Notes: generated from the sequence alone by a model not told the origin. Positions 36,715 to 46,898 are shown, numbered from the stretch's first letter. The stretch: 64,000 nucleotides of DNA from Sphingobacteriales bacterium (GCA_016711285.1 JADJTG010000013.1:102001-166000); one strand, 5' to 3'. Program-made: numbers and translations.

Positions 36715-38409
36715 ATGAAATTTCAGAACATACCTTATCAGCGACCGGATTTTCAACAAATAAAAACACAATTTGAAGCCTTATTATCGCGCTTTGAGAA
36801 AGCTGATGATGCAGCTGTCGGCGATGTAGTTTTAAAAGAAATAAATGCCTTGCGCAATGATTTTGACACACTGAAGAATATAGCTTCCATACGTCATACC
36901 ATTGATACCAAAGATACTTTTTATAAAGCAGAAAACGATTTTTTTGATGAAGTATCGCCCGAATTGGAGGATTATATCAGCCGTTTTTATACAAAATTAC
37001 TCCGATCGCCACATCGCCGCGAGTTGGAAGCCGAATGGGGCAAACAATTATTTACCATTGCTGAATTGTCGGTAAAAACGGTAAATTCTACCGTGATTAA
37101 CGAACTGAAACACGAAAACCACCTCGTGAGCGAATATGTGATGCTCTGTGCATCGGCAAAAATAATGTTTGAAGGCGAAGAGCGCAATTTGTCGGGTTTG
37201 TCGCCATTTATGCAAGCTCCCGACCGCGATATGCGCCGCCGTGCTGCCGTAGCTTATTGGGGCTTTTTTGAACAAAATAAAGAAAAATTTGACGAATTGT
37301 ACGATGAACTCGTGAAGTTGCGTACCAAAATTGCTCATAAACTTGGCTATGCCAATTTCGTACAACTCGGCTACGACCGTATGCTCCGCTCCGACTACGG
37401 ACCTATACACGCCGAGCGTTTTCGCGAACTCATTCATCGTTTTATAGTGCCGGTGGCGCAGCGTTTTCGCCGCCGCCAAGCTCAACGTATCGGCGTGGAT
37501 AAACTCAAATACTACGACCACGCTTTTTCGTTTCCTTCCGGCAACGCTACCCCAAAAGGAGATGCAAGGTGGATTTTGCAGCACGGCAAACAAATGTACG
37601 AGCAGCTTTCGCCCGAAACTGCTGCTTTTTTTGATTATATGGTGGACACCAACCTAATGGATTTAGAAAATAAAAAAGGCAAAGCGGGCGGCGGCTATTG
37701 TACTTATTTAGCCAACTACAAAGCTCCTTTTATTTTCTCCAACTTCAACGGCACTTCGCACGATATTGATGTGCTCACGCACGAGGCAGGACACGCATTT
37801 CAGGTATATGAAAGCCGCAATTTCCAATTGCCCGAATACAGCTGGCCTACACACGAAGCCTGCGAAATTCATTCGATGAGTATGGAATTTTTGACCTATC
37901 CCTGGATGGAAAATTTCTTTCAGGAGGATACCCGAAAATATAAATACACCCACCTCACCGAAGGTATTATCTTTTTGCCTTATGGCGTGTCGGTAGATGA
38001 GTTTCAGCACGTTGTATATGAAAATCCCGATTTTACGCCGCAACAACGCAAAGAGGCTTGGCTGGAGATAGAAAAAAAATATTTACCCTGGGTAGATTAT
38101 GACGGTATTGAGTTTTTGGAACAGGGCGGATTTTGGCAACGTCAGGCACATATTTACGAAATGCCTTTTTATTATATTGATTATACCTTGGCGCAGATGT
38201 GTGCTTTTCAATTTTTGAAAAAATCTACCGATAACCGCTCCGAAGCCTTCAACGATTATTTGCGTTTGTGCAGGGCGGGCGGCAGCAAACCTTTTTTGGA
38301 GTTGGTGAAATACGCCAACCTGAAATCGCCTTTCAAAGCAGAAACTTTTCAGAGTGTGCTGGAAAATGTAGAAAACTACTTGCAAGAAGTAGATGACCGT
38401 TATTTGTAG
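36715..38409 (+). CDS. M3-family oligoendopeptidase (PepF/Pz-peptidase type)
   Basis: 564 residues starting MKFQNIPYQRPDFQQIKTQF, the length typical of M3B oligoendopeptidases. The zinc site HEAGHAFQVYESRN is at about 355-368; the third ligand Glu is in THEACEIHSMSMEFL. No signal peptide is visible, so the enzyme is cytoplasmic and cleaves short peptides. The start is chosen because of conserved N-terminal sequence and the promoter box just upstream. A strong terminator follows at 38447-38498, so it is probably a single-gene unit. Confidence 0.92.
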   Translation: MKFQNIPYQRPDFQQIKTQFEALLSRFEKADDAAVGDVVLKEINALRNDFDTLKNIASIRHTIDTKDTFYKAENDFFDEVSPELEDYISRFYTKLLRSPHRRELEAEWGKQLFTIAELSVKTVNSTVINELKHENHLVSEYVMLCASAKIMFEGEERNLSGLSPFMQAPDRDMRRRAAVAYWGFFEQNKEKFDELYDELVKLRTKIAHKLGYANFVQLGYDRMLRSDYGPIHAERFRELIHRFIVPVAQRFRRRQAQRIGVDKLKYYDHAFSFPSGNATPKGDARWILQHGKQMYEQLSPETAAFFDYMVDTNLMDLENKKGKAGGGYCTYLANYKAPFIFSNFNGTSHDIDVLTHEAGHAFQVYESRNFQLPEYSWPTHEACEIHSMSMEFLTYPWMENFFQEDTRKYKYTHLTEGIIFLPYGVSVDEFQHVVYENPDFTPQQRKEAWLEIEKKYLPWVDYDGIEFLEQGGFWQRQAHIYEMPFYYIDYTLAQMCAFQFLKKSTDNRSEAFNDYLRLCRAGGSKPFLELVKYANLKSPFKAETFQSVLENVENYLQEVDDRYL

Positions 38410-38446
38410 GCGGGTTGCGTAAAAAAAAACAAGTTATTTTTTGTAG

Positions 38447-38498
38447 AAAGATGTATTCGGAATTACATTTTATTGTAATTTTGAATACATCTTTTTTT
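38447..38498 (+). terminator. Long intrinsic terminator after the oligopeptidase gene
   Basis: AAAGATGTATTC plus AATTACA on the left pair with TGTAATT plus GAATACATCTTT on the right, with only a GG/TT mismatch between blocks and a TTTTAT loop. A run of T follows. The TAATTTTG at 38476-38483 inside this stem looks like a -7 box but may be fortuitous. Confidence 0.85.
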
Positions 38499-38523
38499 AT
38501 CCACTAAATTTTAACAAAAACCT

Positions 38524-41500
38524 ATGAAAAATACCTTTTTAGCTGCCCTCACCGCCTGCTGCTTGCTGCTGTGCAGTAGTTTTTCTGTCCTTGCACAGTT
38601 TCAGGTGGATTATGCTTTAATGTGTCCTTCTCAAGAAGAGATTAATTACTGTGCAGAAGTTGTTTTTACAATTATGTCGGACGAAACCTGCGAAGCAGGT
38701 TTTGAGTACCACAATATCACTACCAACGAAAAAGATACCTTGTTTCTTGATGAGAATAATGTCGGAGTTATCATAAAGCAATCAGAAATTCAGAACGAAT
38801 ATTGGGTGAAATTTACCAACTTATGTAACCAAGCAGTAGATAGTGTTTCTGTTGATATGTTTAGTTGTATTCCCTTTGGTCAGTACAATCAGGTAGATTT
38901 AGGCGAAAAAGACAGCGATTATGTGTTCAATATATACGATGTATTGGAAGATTTGTATATGTATCAAATAAATGAGGGTGAAAAATTTTACAGCAATTAT
39001 TGGCTCACCTGCGATACTTGCAGAGGAATGAAAGAAATACCGCAGGCAGATAGTCTGAAAAATTACGTTGTATCGCCTTTTTGGGCACAAAAAACGGCGG
39101 GTTGTACTATTTGTTCAGATTATCATATTGTGCATATTGAAGAGAATGGCGATGTGTGGTTCAGCATAGACCCTGATATGGAGTATGTCGCCGAAAATAA
39201 TGTGAAATTGTTTTTAGATTTTATTAGTACGGTTGATGATGATGCCTTTATATCTCTACAAATCAATTTGCTGCTGAACGAAAACCCTATACAAACTGTG
39301 CCCGCCTACCAAGTTATTGATTATACGCCCTGCAAGGAAATGTTGGGCTGGGAGGAGCAGGTATCAGAAAACTTCAATTTTACCGTTCTTTATAGCTATA
39401 ATTTTGAAGATGATTATTCTTCTTTTTTGTACCTTGGAACTACTGATTTTTCTATTTCAGTAGAAGGAGGCTGTACCGAAGGTTATTTGTGGATAAATCA
39501 CAATGAAAATATACAAGATACGATTTATGCCAGTGGTGGTGTTTTTAATTTTACTCATACCTTGTGTATCAGCCACGACTCAATTGCCCATTTTTCATTA
39601 GAAAACCTTTGTACGGGAGAAGTCAAGGAATACTCAAAAACAATGAATATATGCTCTGAAGATTGCTGGAAAGATCAGCCATCTAATGGTTATGTTGATA
39701 TTTTTGTTCAAAACTTTCCTTTTAGTTTTGATGCAAAGCTATTATTAGAAGATTTTTATGCACAAGCTCTTCAAAAGTTGCCTACTGTTTATACTGCTCC
39801 TGATATTGTTTGCGCTGAATGTAAAAATTTATCCATCGTACAGGATATTAATTCCTATGAATTAGTCAATGCCGAACTCTCCCCTCAAATTGAAACTAAT
39901 ATGACATGGACACCAGCAGGTGAAGTATTTGTAGATAATTATTACTATGACGGTATTCCTCTTACTTTATTTTTTCAAAATGCGCAAAATCAAACATTGC
40001 GTATTGGTGTGTTTTTATATAGTAACGATAATAATTCTGATATTCAATATTTTCCTCAAAACAACATTTATTGCATAAAACAAGTAGTATTTTCCGCCGA
40101 AGCACAGCCTTTGTGTGTAAATGGTGCGATGGATTCTTTGCACATCAATATAACGGGCGGCTGCGAAGAAGGCTATACCATACATGAGCTGCTCACCGGA
40201 AAAACTTATACCGCCACACCAACAGGAGAAGAGCAGTTTGAGGCACAATTTTCTTATTTGTATGATGTGTATTCGGTGCAAATCGTCAATAATTGTACGC
40301 AGGAAAGCAAATATATTTATTGCGATGCCTATTGCGAGCCGCAAGCGCATTATATCAATTTCAATTATCCTTGCAGCTTGGGCGGAGATAAAAAGGCAGT
40401 ATTTATTGAAGATTTGGAGAGTTTTGTGCAGCAACAACTCGCCGAAAACCCACCTTTCTTGGATTTAAAATGCGACGACACCGAAGGTGCGAAATCTTTT
40501 ACCTTAGATAGTTTGTGGCTTTCCGACTCCAACGAGTGGTCGCTTTTGCACGATGCTTTGATGGTATCTAGCCAAATACCTGCCGTTTGGGAAAGCAATA
40601 TCGGCGAATTTCCTGTATATGTCGTACTCAATTTTACACCAACTTCCTACAATACACCCGCTTGCGATTTCCCTTGCTATTTTAGCGACTTGCCACCGCA
40701 AAGCCAACAGCTTTTGATAGATTTTTATAATAGCACCAATGGCAGTTCTTGGACAAACAATGCCGCTTGGTTGGAGTTTCATACACCTTTGCAGGAGTGG
40801 TATGGATTGGGTGCAAACTGCAACGGAATATCTTCTATCAATTTGCCCAATAACAATTTAACCGGAACATTGCCCGATAATTCTAATACTTGGGCTGTTG
40901 GCGAGTTGTTCCTCGACAATAATCAAATTGGCGGCAACCTGCCCGCTGCTTTGGGTAATACGCCCTTCTATTCTTTAAATTTATCTTACAATCAGTTTAG
41001 TGGCTCTATCTCCCAAATGCCAAGTGCTTTTAATCTAGTGGATTTATCTCACAATCAGTTTAGCGGCTCTATTTCACAAATACCGTATGCTTTCGATCTA
41101 AATTTATCCTACAATCAGTTTAGCGGCTCTATACCCTCTTTTACAAATTACTCTAACAACTCTACTGTCAATCTATCACATAATCAATTCAGTGGGCAAA
41201 TTCCCGATTTAGTTTATGCGCCGGATTTGAAAGTTTTTGATGTATCGTACAACCAACTCAGCGGGCAAATTCCTGATTTAGTTTATGCGCCGTATTTGTA
41301 TGCTTTTGATGTATCGTACAACCAACTCAACGGGCAAATTCCCGATTTTTCATACCTGCCCGATATGTTATTTATTGATGCTTCACATAACCAATTGGTT
41401 GGGCAAATTCCTACTTTTTCTTATGATTATCCCGACTCCGAATACCATAGTTTTAGCTTAGATGTATCGTATAATCAACTGAGCGGAGGTTTGCCCTTGA

Positions 41501-42414
41501 GTTATTTTGGTGCTTTAAATGCTTCGCACAACCAATTAAGCGGCGATTTGTCGGGTTTGATAGACAACCAGTTTGGCAGCTCCCTAAATATAAGCCATAA
41601 TCAATTTAGCGGCGCACTGCCTCATATCAACTTTATGAATAGTTGGAGCTATTTAGATGTATCTTTCAATCATCTCTCAGGTGCTTTGCCGAGTTTAGAG
41701 TGGTATCAGAGATTAAATCTTTCACACAATAATTTTTCCGGTACTATCACCGATTTGGGTATGGGTAATGAATTGAATCTTTCCTATAACAATTTGAGTG
41801 GTGCATTTCCTGACTTGTCCGGCAATGCTAATTTGTCGGAAATAGATGTGTCGCATAATAATCTATCGGGTACTTTGCCCGATATTTCCAACGCTGAAAG
41901 TTTGAGAATTATAAAAATATGCCCGGGTAATAGTTTTTACGGCGATCTTCCTGTTTTTGATAATTGCCCTGATTTAGACCCCGTAGATTTTTCGTGCGTA
42001 ACTCCTGAACCGGATAGCGGCTCTGTTAGTATCATTGATGATATTGTTATCAATGGCAGTGGTGGTATTGGCAATGTAATTATCGGCGGTAGCGGCTCTT
42101 TGGGCGGCACCAACTGGGCTACCAGCGATAAAGACGGCAACGGCAAAAAAGAAAACAACGATGCCCAAAAGGATAATGTGATGTATGCTTTGCAAATTTC
42201 GCCTAATCCGGTGCAAAATTACCTCCATATTATCGCACCTGCTCCCGAAGCTACCGTGCGGGTATGGACGATAACCGGTAAATTATTGCTCACACATTCA
42301 TCATTTATCAGTGGCGATGCCATAGATATATCGGCATTGCCGCAAGGCTCTTACATCATAGAGTGGTATCAGGCTGCTGTGGGAAGGTATTTTTCTAAAT
42401 GTATAAAAATATGA
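38524..42414 (+). CDS. Large secreted LRR protein with T9SS type A sorting domain
   Basis: 1,296 residues. A signal peptide (KNTFLAALTACCLLLCSSF, ending VLAQ) is followed by about 690 residues of Cys-bearing repeats of a beta-rich module; each copy has a GGC-E-G-Y-x-x-x-x motif and pairs of Cys. From about 722 the linker LLIDFYNSTNGSSWTNNAAW introduces leucine-rich repeats to about 1,150, of the plant-like LxLSxNxFSGxIP type. A C-terminal T9SS type A tail (ALQISPNPVQNYLHI... to KCIKI) directs export and surface anchoring. LRR proteins of this kind are thought to mediate adhesion or protein binding; the ligand is unknown. Its stop is directly next to the stop of menG on the other strand. Confidence 0.85.
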   Translation: MKNTFLAALTACCLLLCSSFSVLAQFQVDYALMCPSQEEINYCAEVVFTIMSDETCEAGFEYHNITTNEKDTLFLDENNVGVIIKQSEIQNEYWVKFTNLCNQAVDSVSVDMFSCIPFGQYNQVDLGEKDSDYVFNIYDVLEDLYMYQINEGEKFYSNYWLTCDTCRGMKEIPQADSLKNYVVSPFWAQKTAGCTICSDYHIVHIEENGDVWFSIDPDMEYVAENNVKLFLDFISTVDDDAFISLQINLLLNENPIQTVPAYQVIDYTPCKEMLGWEEQVSENFNFTVLYSYNFEDDYSSFLYLGTTDFSISVEGGCTEGYLWINHNENIQDTIYASGGVFNFTHTLCISHDSIAHFSLENLCTGEVKEYSKTMNICSEDCWKDQPSNGYVDIFVQNFPFSFDAKLLLEDFYAQALQKLPTVYTAPDIVCAECKNLSIVQDINSYELVNAELSPQIETNMTWTPAGEVFVDNYYYDGIPLTLFFQNAQNQTLRIGVFLYSNDNNSDIQYFPQNNIYCIKQVVFSAEAQPLCVNGAMDSLHINITGGCEEGYTIHELLTGKTYTATPTGEEQFEAQFSYLYDVYSVQIVNNCTQESKYIYCDAYCEPQAHYINFNYPCSLGGDKKAVFIEDLESFVQQQLAENPPFLDLKCDDTEGAKSFTLDSLWLSDSNEWSLLHDALMVSSQIPAVWESNIGEFPVYVVLNFTPTSYNTPACDFPCYFSDLPPQSQQLLIDFYNSTNGSSWTNNAAWLEFHTPLQEWYGLGANCNGISSINLPNNNLTGTLPDNSNTWAVGELFLDNNQIGGNLPAALGNTPFYSLNLSYNQFSGSISQMPSAFNLVDLSHNQFSGSISQIPYAFDLNLSYNQFSGSIPSFTNYSNNSTVNLSHNQFSGQIPDLVYAPDLKVFDVSYNQLSGQIPDLVYAPYLYAFDVSYNQLNGQIPDFSYLPDMLFIDASHNQLVGQIPTFSYDYPDSEYHSFSLDVSYNQLSGGLPLSYFGALNASHNQLSGDLSGLIDNQFGSSLNISHNQFSGALPHINFMNSWSYLDVSFNHLSGALPSLEWYQRLNLSHNNFSGTITDLGMGNELNLSYNNLSGAFPDLSGNANLSEIDVSHNNLSGTLPDISNAESLRIIKICPGNSFYGDLPVFDNCPDLDPVDFSCVTPEPDSGSVSIIDDIVINGSGGIGNVIIGGSGSLGGTNWATSDKDGNGKKENNDAQKDNVMYALQISPNPVQNYLHIIAPAPEATVRVWTITGKLLLTHSSFISGDAIDISALPQGSYIIEWYQAAVGRYFSKCIKI

Positions 42415-43147
42415 TTATTTCTTTCTGCCGTAAAATCCTGTTGCACAACCCCCAAAATAAGACGTAAAAGTTACTTCCAATCCCGCCGCTTCAAAAATAG
42501 TGGCTGCTGCACGGGCATCGCCGAATTGCTGTGTATATGTCCAGAGCATTTTGTATTCCTGCGGATTTGCCAACAACAGCAAACCCAAACAAAGGAATAA
42601 CTTTTCCGAGATAAAAACCGTACAAAGTACGCAATATCAACCCGTGCGGTTTTGAAATTTCAATAAACGAAAATTGCCCTTGTGGTTTTAAAATACGCTC
42701 GATTTCCTGTGCCAGACTATTTAGTTGTCCGGCATTGAAGATTTTAAGACCAAATGCACAGATTACATAATCAAAATGTTGGGCAGGCAATGAATTTGCT
42801 AATATATCTTGTTGTACAAGCACAACCGAACCACCATATTGTTTGTTGTTTTTGTGGTGAGCGTATCGCAGCATACCCTCCGAAAAATCCAAAGCAGTGA
42901 GCTGCGATAGGGGAAATTGTTGCCGAATGGCTGCCCACGTTTCGCCCATACCCGTCATTAAGTCTATGATGGCGGGTGTTTTTTCGTCCTTATTTTTTTC
43001 AAAAACTTTCAAAAATTGTCTGCGCCACCGCAAAGAAAATCCAAATGATGTGATGTAATTCATTCTTTCATACGAGCGGCTCATGCGGTCAAAGAGGTGT
43101 TTTACATACTCTTTTTCATAAATAGTAGTAGTGTGGTGCTGGTTCAT
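42415..43147 (-). CDS. menG: MenG/UbiE-type methyltransferase, frameshifted near the C-terminus
   Basis: Class I SAM-dependent methyltransferase that makes menaquinone from demethylmenaquinone (or the ubiquinone equivalent; Bacteroidota use menaquinone). Start MNQHHTTTIYEKEYVKHLFD; signatures are FDRMSRSYERMNY, IIDLMTGMGETW (SAM loop), LTALDFSEGML and YVICAFGLKIFN. The annotated frame ends after 218 residues with a poor tail, stopping at 42491. One extra base at about 42581-42583 hides the true end: the other frame reads LLLLANPQEYKMLWTYTQQF and finishes GCATGFYGRKK at 42415, a perfect MenG C-terminus. The corrected length is about 243. Confidence 0.85.
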
Positions 43148-43284
43148 TGCGTTTTTTTCTGTTGTAAAAATAATGTGTTTTACAATGCTGCAAACTACTA
43201 CTACTGCCTCGCCAACAAAGATTTAAAAAATATAACGTATTTTAGCATTTTGATTGTTAAAGATTTTTTTAAAAAAATTCGGCT

Positions 43285-45468
43285 ATGATATATCATCGTA
43301 TAAGCATCGTCAATAATAAATACTTCTTGTGGCTGCTGTGTTGTGTTTGGTGCGCTATGGGTACGATAAGCGCACAAGATAACAATAGCACGGCTACTGC
43401 TCAATTTTATGAAAACCGCCGCGCTGCGGCTCATTTTCCGCGCACCTTTGTTCCGAATTTCAACAGCAATGCCGCCGACCGTAGCAGTACGCACAATATA
43501 GAGCAGTTGCGACAAATGCTGCTGCACCAATATCTGCCCGCTTCGCCGCACAGCACCCGTTCCACTGAATTGCAATGCAGCCGCATCACAGAAAGCCCTG
43601 CCGGTATTCATGTTGTATTTCAGCAAATGGTGGGTTCGTATGAAGTGTATCAGGGCACTATAAAAGTAAATATGGATAAGAATGGAAAAATATATTCCAT
43701 TTTTGACAATACTTTTCATATCGCCGATAATATACCTGCTTCGGTGAATATGCTGCCGCCAACGCTGGTTTTTCAGCAATATATCGGTAGCCGCCAACGC
43801 ACATACAATAACCTCACCGCCGCGCTGTTGGAAGGCTGCAAACCAAAAAAAGTATTGTTTTTTACCAATAACCAACAGGCAGTGTGGGAAATTCAGGGTA
43901 TTATTGTGCAAAATGGCGGCGCACAATATCGCGAGTGCTGGATTGACGAACAAGGACAACTCCTCTATGAGCGCGATAACTCCAGCTACTACGGCAGCCA
44001 CCGCCGCCGCTCCACCAACGACAGCATCGCTCAGGCTATGGTATTTATGCCCGACCCCCTCACACAACAAAATGTATTTTACGGCACACCCTACAAAGAT
44101 GATAACGATGCCGACAAAGCCGAACTCAATAATGTACGCATACAAGTGGATATGCCGTGCAGCTACAAAAATGGCTTTTTTGTATTGGAAAACGACTACG
44201 CCATTGCCAGCGACCACTCAGCACCCACCGGCGCACCTGCCAAAAGCCCAATACCCGAATTTATGTTTACTCGCGCCGAGCAGGGTTTTGAAGATGTAAA
44301 TGCTTATTATCATGTCGTCAGTTTTCAGCAATATGTCCGCAGTTTGGGATTTGAGAATTTATACAGCAAAATAAAAATAGATGCGCACGGCAGCAATGGC
44401 GAAGACAATTCTTTTTTCAACCCGGGTGCTGCTCCCAATGATGAACGGCTTACCTTTGGCGAAGGCGGCGTTGATGATGCCGAAGATGCCGATGTGGTGA
44501 TTCACGAATATACGCACGCTTTGTCGCACTATGCTTCGCCCTACACCAATGACGGCACCGAACGCCGCTCTATTGATGAGGCTTTCGGCGATTATATCGC
44601 CTGCTCTTTTTCGCGGTCTTTGAGCGAATTTTCATGGATGCGGACGTTCACATGGGACGGACACAATGAATTTTGGAGTGGGCGTTTCAGCAACAGCACC
44701 AAGCATTATCCCGAAGACAACAAAGAAGATATTTATTATCGCAGCGAAATATTATCTTCGGTGTTGATGGAATTGTGGGAAGAATTGGGCAGAGAGGTCA
44801 GCGATAAGTTGTTGTTGCAAACTTTGTACAGTTCAGCAAGTAATATCACTATGAAAAATGTGGCGCGCGCTTATGCCGATGCCGATATAATGCTGTACAA
44901 CGGTGCTCATCTCAAAACCATTATTCCTTATTTCTACAAAAGAGGTTTGTGGGATTATGTCGCCGATGCCGGAGCCGACCGTGATGTTTGTTTGGGCGAT
45001 ACCGTAATATTGGGCAATGAATTGATTTTACCTTTAAATGCCACCGTAAAATGGTCGCCTGCTATCGGATTGGAAAATACTAATTCGGCGGTGGTGGTGG
45101 CTGCGCCCAGCCGCACCACTACTTATTGGGTAACAGTAACCGACAGCGACAATTTGGTGTTTGTGGATTCGGTTCGTATTACTACTGCCGTGTGTGTGGA
45201 TAGCATCGCCCGAAGCGGAAAAATAGAATTGCTCAATTCGGGGCAGTTTGCGATAAGTGGCAATATTTTGTGGTTGCGTTTTCCTGAAAATACTACTTCA
45301 GCAGAGGCGGCATTGTGGGATATGAAAGGCGCGTTGCTGGGGCAATGGCAGCAAAATTCGGGCGATTTGATGCTCATTGAAGCTGCTCATTTACCCAAAG
45401 GTGTATATCTATTATCGGTAAAAAGTAACCTCCATGAGCAAAGTTTTCAACTGATGCGTTTGGAATAG
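43285..45468 (+). CDS. Secreted M36/M4-like metalloprotease with T9SS tail
   Basis: 727 residues. Signal peptide ends TISAQ (about 31). Residues about 70-190 look like an FTP propeptide that keeps the enzyme inactive. The zinc site is VVIHEYTHALSHYA (about 404-417); the third ligand is probably Glu in SIDEAFGDYIAC about 20 residues on. That spacing fits the fungalysin/thermolysin clan. A PKD/gliding-type module follows (GADRDVCLGDTVILG to VRITTAVC, about 560-635), then a T9SS-type C-terminal domain (ALWDMKGALLGQWQQN to LMRLE). The protein is therefore exported by type IX secretion. It is likely a digestive protease; its substrate is unknown. It is transcribed divergently from menG. Confidence 0.85.
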   Translation: MIYHRISIVNNKYFLWLLCCVWCAMGTISAQDNNSTATAQFYENRRAAAHFPRTFVPNFNSNAADRSSTHNIEQLRQMLLHQYLPASPHSTRSTELQCSRITESPAGIHVVFQQMVGSYEVYQGTIKVNMDKNGKIYSIFDNTFHIADNIPASVNMLPPTLVFQQYIGSRQRTYNNLTAALLEGCKPKKVLFFTNNQQAVWEIQGIIVQNGGAQYRECWIDEQGQLLYERDNSSYYGSHRRRSTNDSIAQAMVFMPDPLTQQNVFYGTPYKDDNDADKAELNNVRIQVDMPCSYKNGFFVLENDYAIASDHSAPTGAPAKSPIPEFMFTRAEQGFEDVNAYYHVVSFQQYVRSLGFENLYSKIKIDAHGSNGEDNSFFNPGAAPNDERLTFGEGGVDDAEDADVVIHEYTHALSHYASPYTNDGTERRSIDEAFGDYIACSFSRSLSEFSWMRTFTWDGHNEFWSGRFSNSTKHYPEDNKEDIYYRSEILSSVLMELWEELGREVSDKLLLQTLYSSASNITMKNVARAYADADIMLYNGAHLKTIIPYFYKRGLWDYVADAGADRDVCLGDTVILGNELILPLNATVKWSPAIGLENTNSAVVVAAPSRTTTYWVTVTDSDNLVFVDSVRITTAVCVDSIARSGKIELLNSGQFAISGNILWLRFPENTTSAEAALWDMKGALLGQWQQNSGDLMLIEAAHLPKGVYLLSVKSNLHEQSFQLMRLE

Positions 45469-45477
45469 CGCAATTTT

Positions 45478-45537
45478 CCGGCTTTGCGGTTGGTATCTTT
45501 TTCACCGCTAAGGTACTAAGGCGCGGAGTTGTTTTTT
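45478..45537. repeat. Interspersed repeat, copy 1
   Basis: Contains CACCGCTAAGGTACTAAGG followed by CGCGGAGTTGTTTT, preceded by GCTTTGCGGTTGGTATCTTT. The same text occurs 68 bp downstream and again near 46690, always outside genes. It resembles the CTTTGCGxCTTTGCGG family of short dispersed intergenic repeats seen in many Bacteroidota (recollection). Confidence 0.7.
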
Positions 45538-45545
45538 TCTTCTTT

Positions 45546-45622
45546 CTCTTTGCGGCTCTGCGACTTTGCAGTTTTGGTAGCTTTTTTTTCACCGCTAAGG
45601 TACTAAGGCGCGGAGTTGTTTT
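45546..45622. repeat. Interspersed repeat, copy 2
   Basis: Carries the left part CTTTGCGGCTCTGCGACTTT as well as the right part identical to copy 1 over more than 30 bp. Copies 1 and 2 together form a direct tandem just after the protease gene. Confidence 0.7.
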
Positions 45623-45632
45623 AGATAATATA

Positions 45633-46576
45633 TCATTTTAAGATGATGTGTTTATAAAGTATTTTTCCGTTTTTGGTCTGACGAACAACTATCAAATAAA
45701 TGCCTGAATGTAAATAAGAAGTATCTATATACAATTGATTATTTGGAGTATCGGGTGTTGTTTTATGAATTAGTTTGCCGTCTAAAGTATAGATACAGGC
45801 TTCAATATCAGTAGTCGGCAAATCTTCAAAAAGAAGTATATTGCCATTATAAAAAGGAGTGAGATAAGTTTCTTCTTCCAAACCCACAGAAGTAGCATCA
45901 CAATCAATGTCAGGAGAGTAGCTCCATTGTCCTTCGTTTGTAAAGGCTTCATACTGAATATTATATTCCGCATCTTCGTAGCAATGCACATAGCGAAATA
46001 CGGGATTATCGGCAAAACGGGGTATGAGTAAGGGGGTGAATGAAGGATATGCACCACTTGGAAAATCAATCCACTTCCAAAAATAGGTATCATAAAAGGG
46101 GTTTTCTTCTGTTCCCAACCATTCTACATTGCGATATATCCATTCGCTGCTTACATACTGCCGTCTTATATTTTTCCCATTTATAGGTACTATTGTTATG
46201 GAATCTACCGTTACAGTAATTTTTCCAACTAACACTTGTTGTTGAGTAACATAGTCGTAAGATATAAAAGAATAATCCCAGTTATCGCCCTCATTAGCAT
46301 TGAATATATAAAGTGGAAAAAATACTCCATTATCAACAAATTTTACAGTATCATTTTTTTGGTGTAATATTCCGGTGAGTGTATTTTCCATATCACTCAT
46401 TTTTTTACATATATTACCATCAATTAATGTATCTCCCAATATGGTTATTGGCGAATGATGATATTCATCTTTTCCTTCTTCATTAGATACAATTAATAGA
46501 CTCCACTTCGCGCCAATGGGCGCAAACTCGGCGGTGCTTTGGGCGCGGGCTACGAGGGGAAATGGTGGTGTTTCAT
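45633..46576 (-). CDS. Secreted T9SS-tailed protein, N-terminus damaged
   Basis: The clean part (TTG 46439 to 45633, 268 residues) is a beta-rich domain followed by a T9SS type A C-terminal domain (IEACIYTLDGKLIHKT to YKHIILK). The same frame is open upstream and reads LVARAQSTAEFAPIGAKWS, the end of a signal peptide and mature start typical of such proteins. The only nearby ATG, at 46576, is out of frame with it; one extra base in the G-run at 46555-46558 (plus strand) would join MKHHHFP to LVARAQ, though the signal would still be short. So the N-terminus is probably frameshifted or partly deleted. Function unknown; it is likely surface-exposed or secreted. Confidence 0.65.
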
Positions 46577-46644
46577 AATAAAAGTTTTAAATAAAAAATA
46601 GCCAGGCGCGTAAATTGTTTTGTTCTTTTCATAAAGAAAAATGA

Positions 46645-46720
46645 GTTTGCGGCTCTGCGACTTTGCGGTTGGTACTCTTTTTTTTCACCGCTAACAGCCA
46701 AGGCGCAGTTGTTGTTTTGC
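46645..46720. repeat. Interspersed repeat, copy 3 (diverged)
   Basis: GTTTGCGGCTCTGCGACTTT then GCGGTTGGTACTC, a T-run, CACCGCTAACAGCCAAGGCG and CAGTTGTTGTTTT. It aligns with copies 1 and 2 end to end with some changes. It lies in the 322-bp gap between the tailed protein and the EF-G-like gene; the rest of that gap holds the terminator at 46820-46852. Confidence 0.6.
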
Positions 46721-46819
46721 TGTGGGATAACGATGCTATTTCGCTGCATTGAACTTGACTAAAGGTAAAGCATCTTTTCAAAAAGTGGATAGTGGATTTT
46801 GTCATTTTTTTGTAAAAAA

Positions 46820-46852
46820 ATATTACCGACACTTATGAGGTGTCGGTAATAT
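46820..46852 (-). terminator. Perfect-stem terminator after the EF-G-like gene
   Basis: ATATTACCGACAC and GTGTCGGTAATAT are exact reverse complements around a seven-base loop, with T-rich sequence following on the minus strand. It lies 46 bp after the EF-G-like stop. Confidence 0.85.
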
Positions 46853-46898
46853 CAAAAAATATAAAATATCAAAAATCAGATACAAAAAAATGGCTCTG

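Noticed and set aside
43201..44217. 338-codon minus-strand frame opposite the M36-like protease
   Set aside because: Overlaps a clearly real secreted protease with a zinc motif; the antisense product shows no domain.
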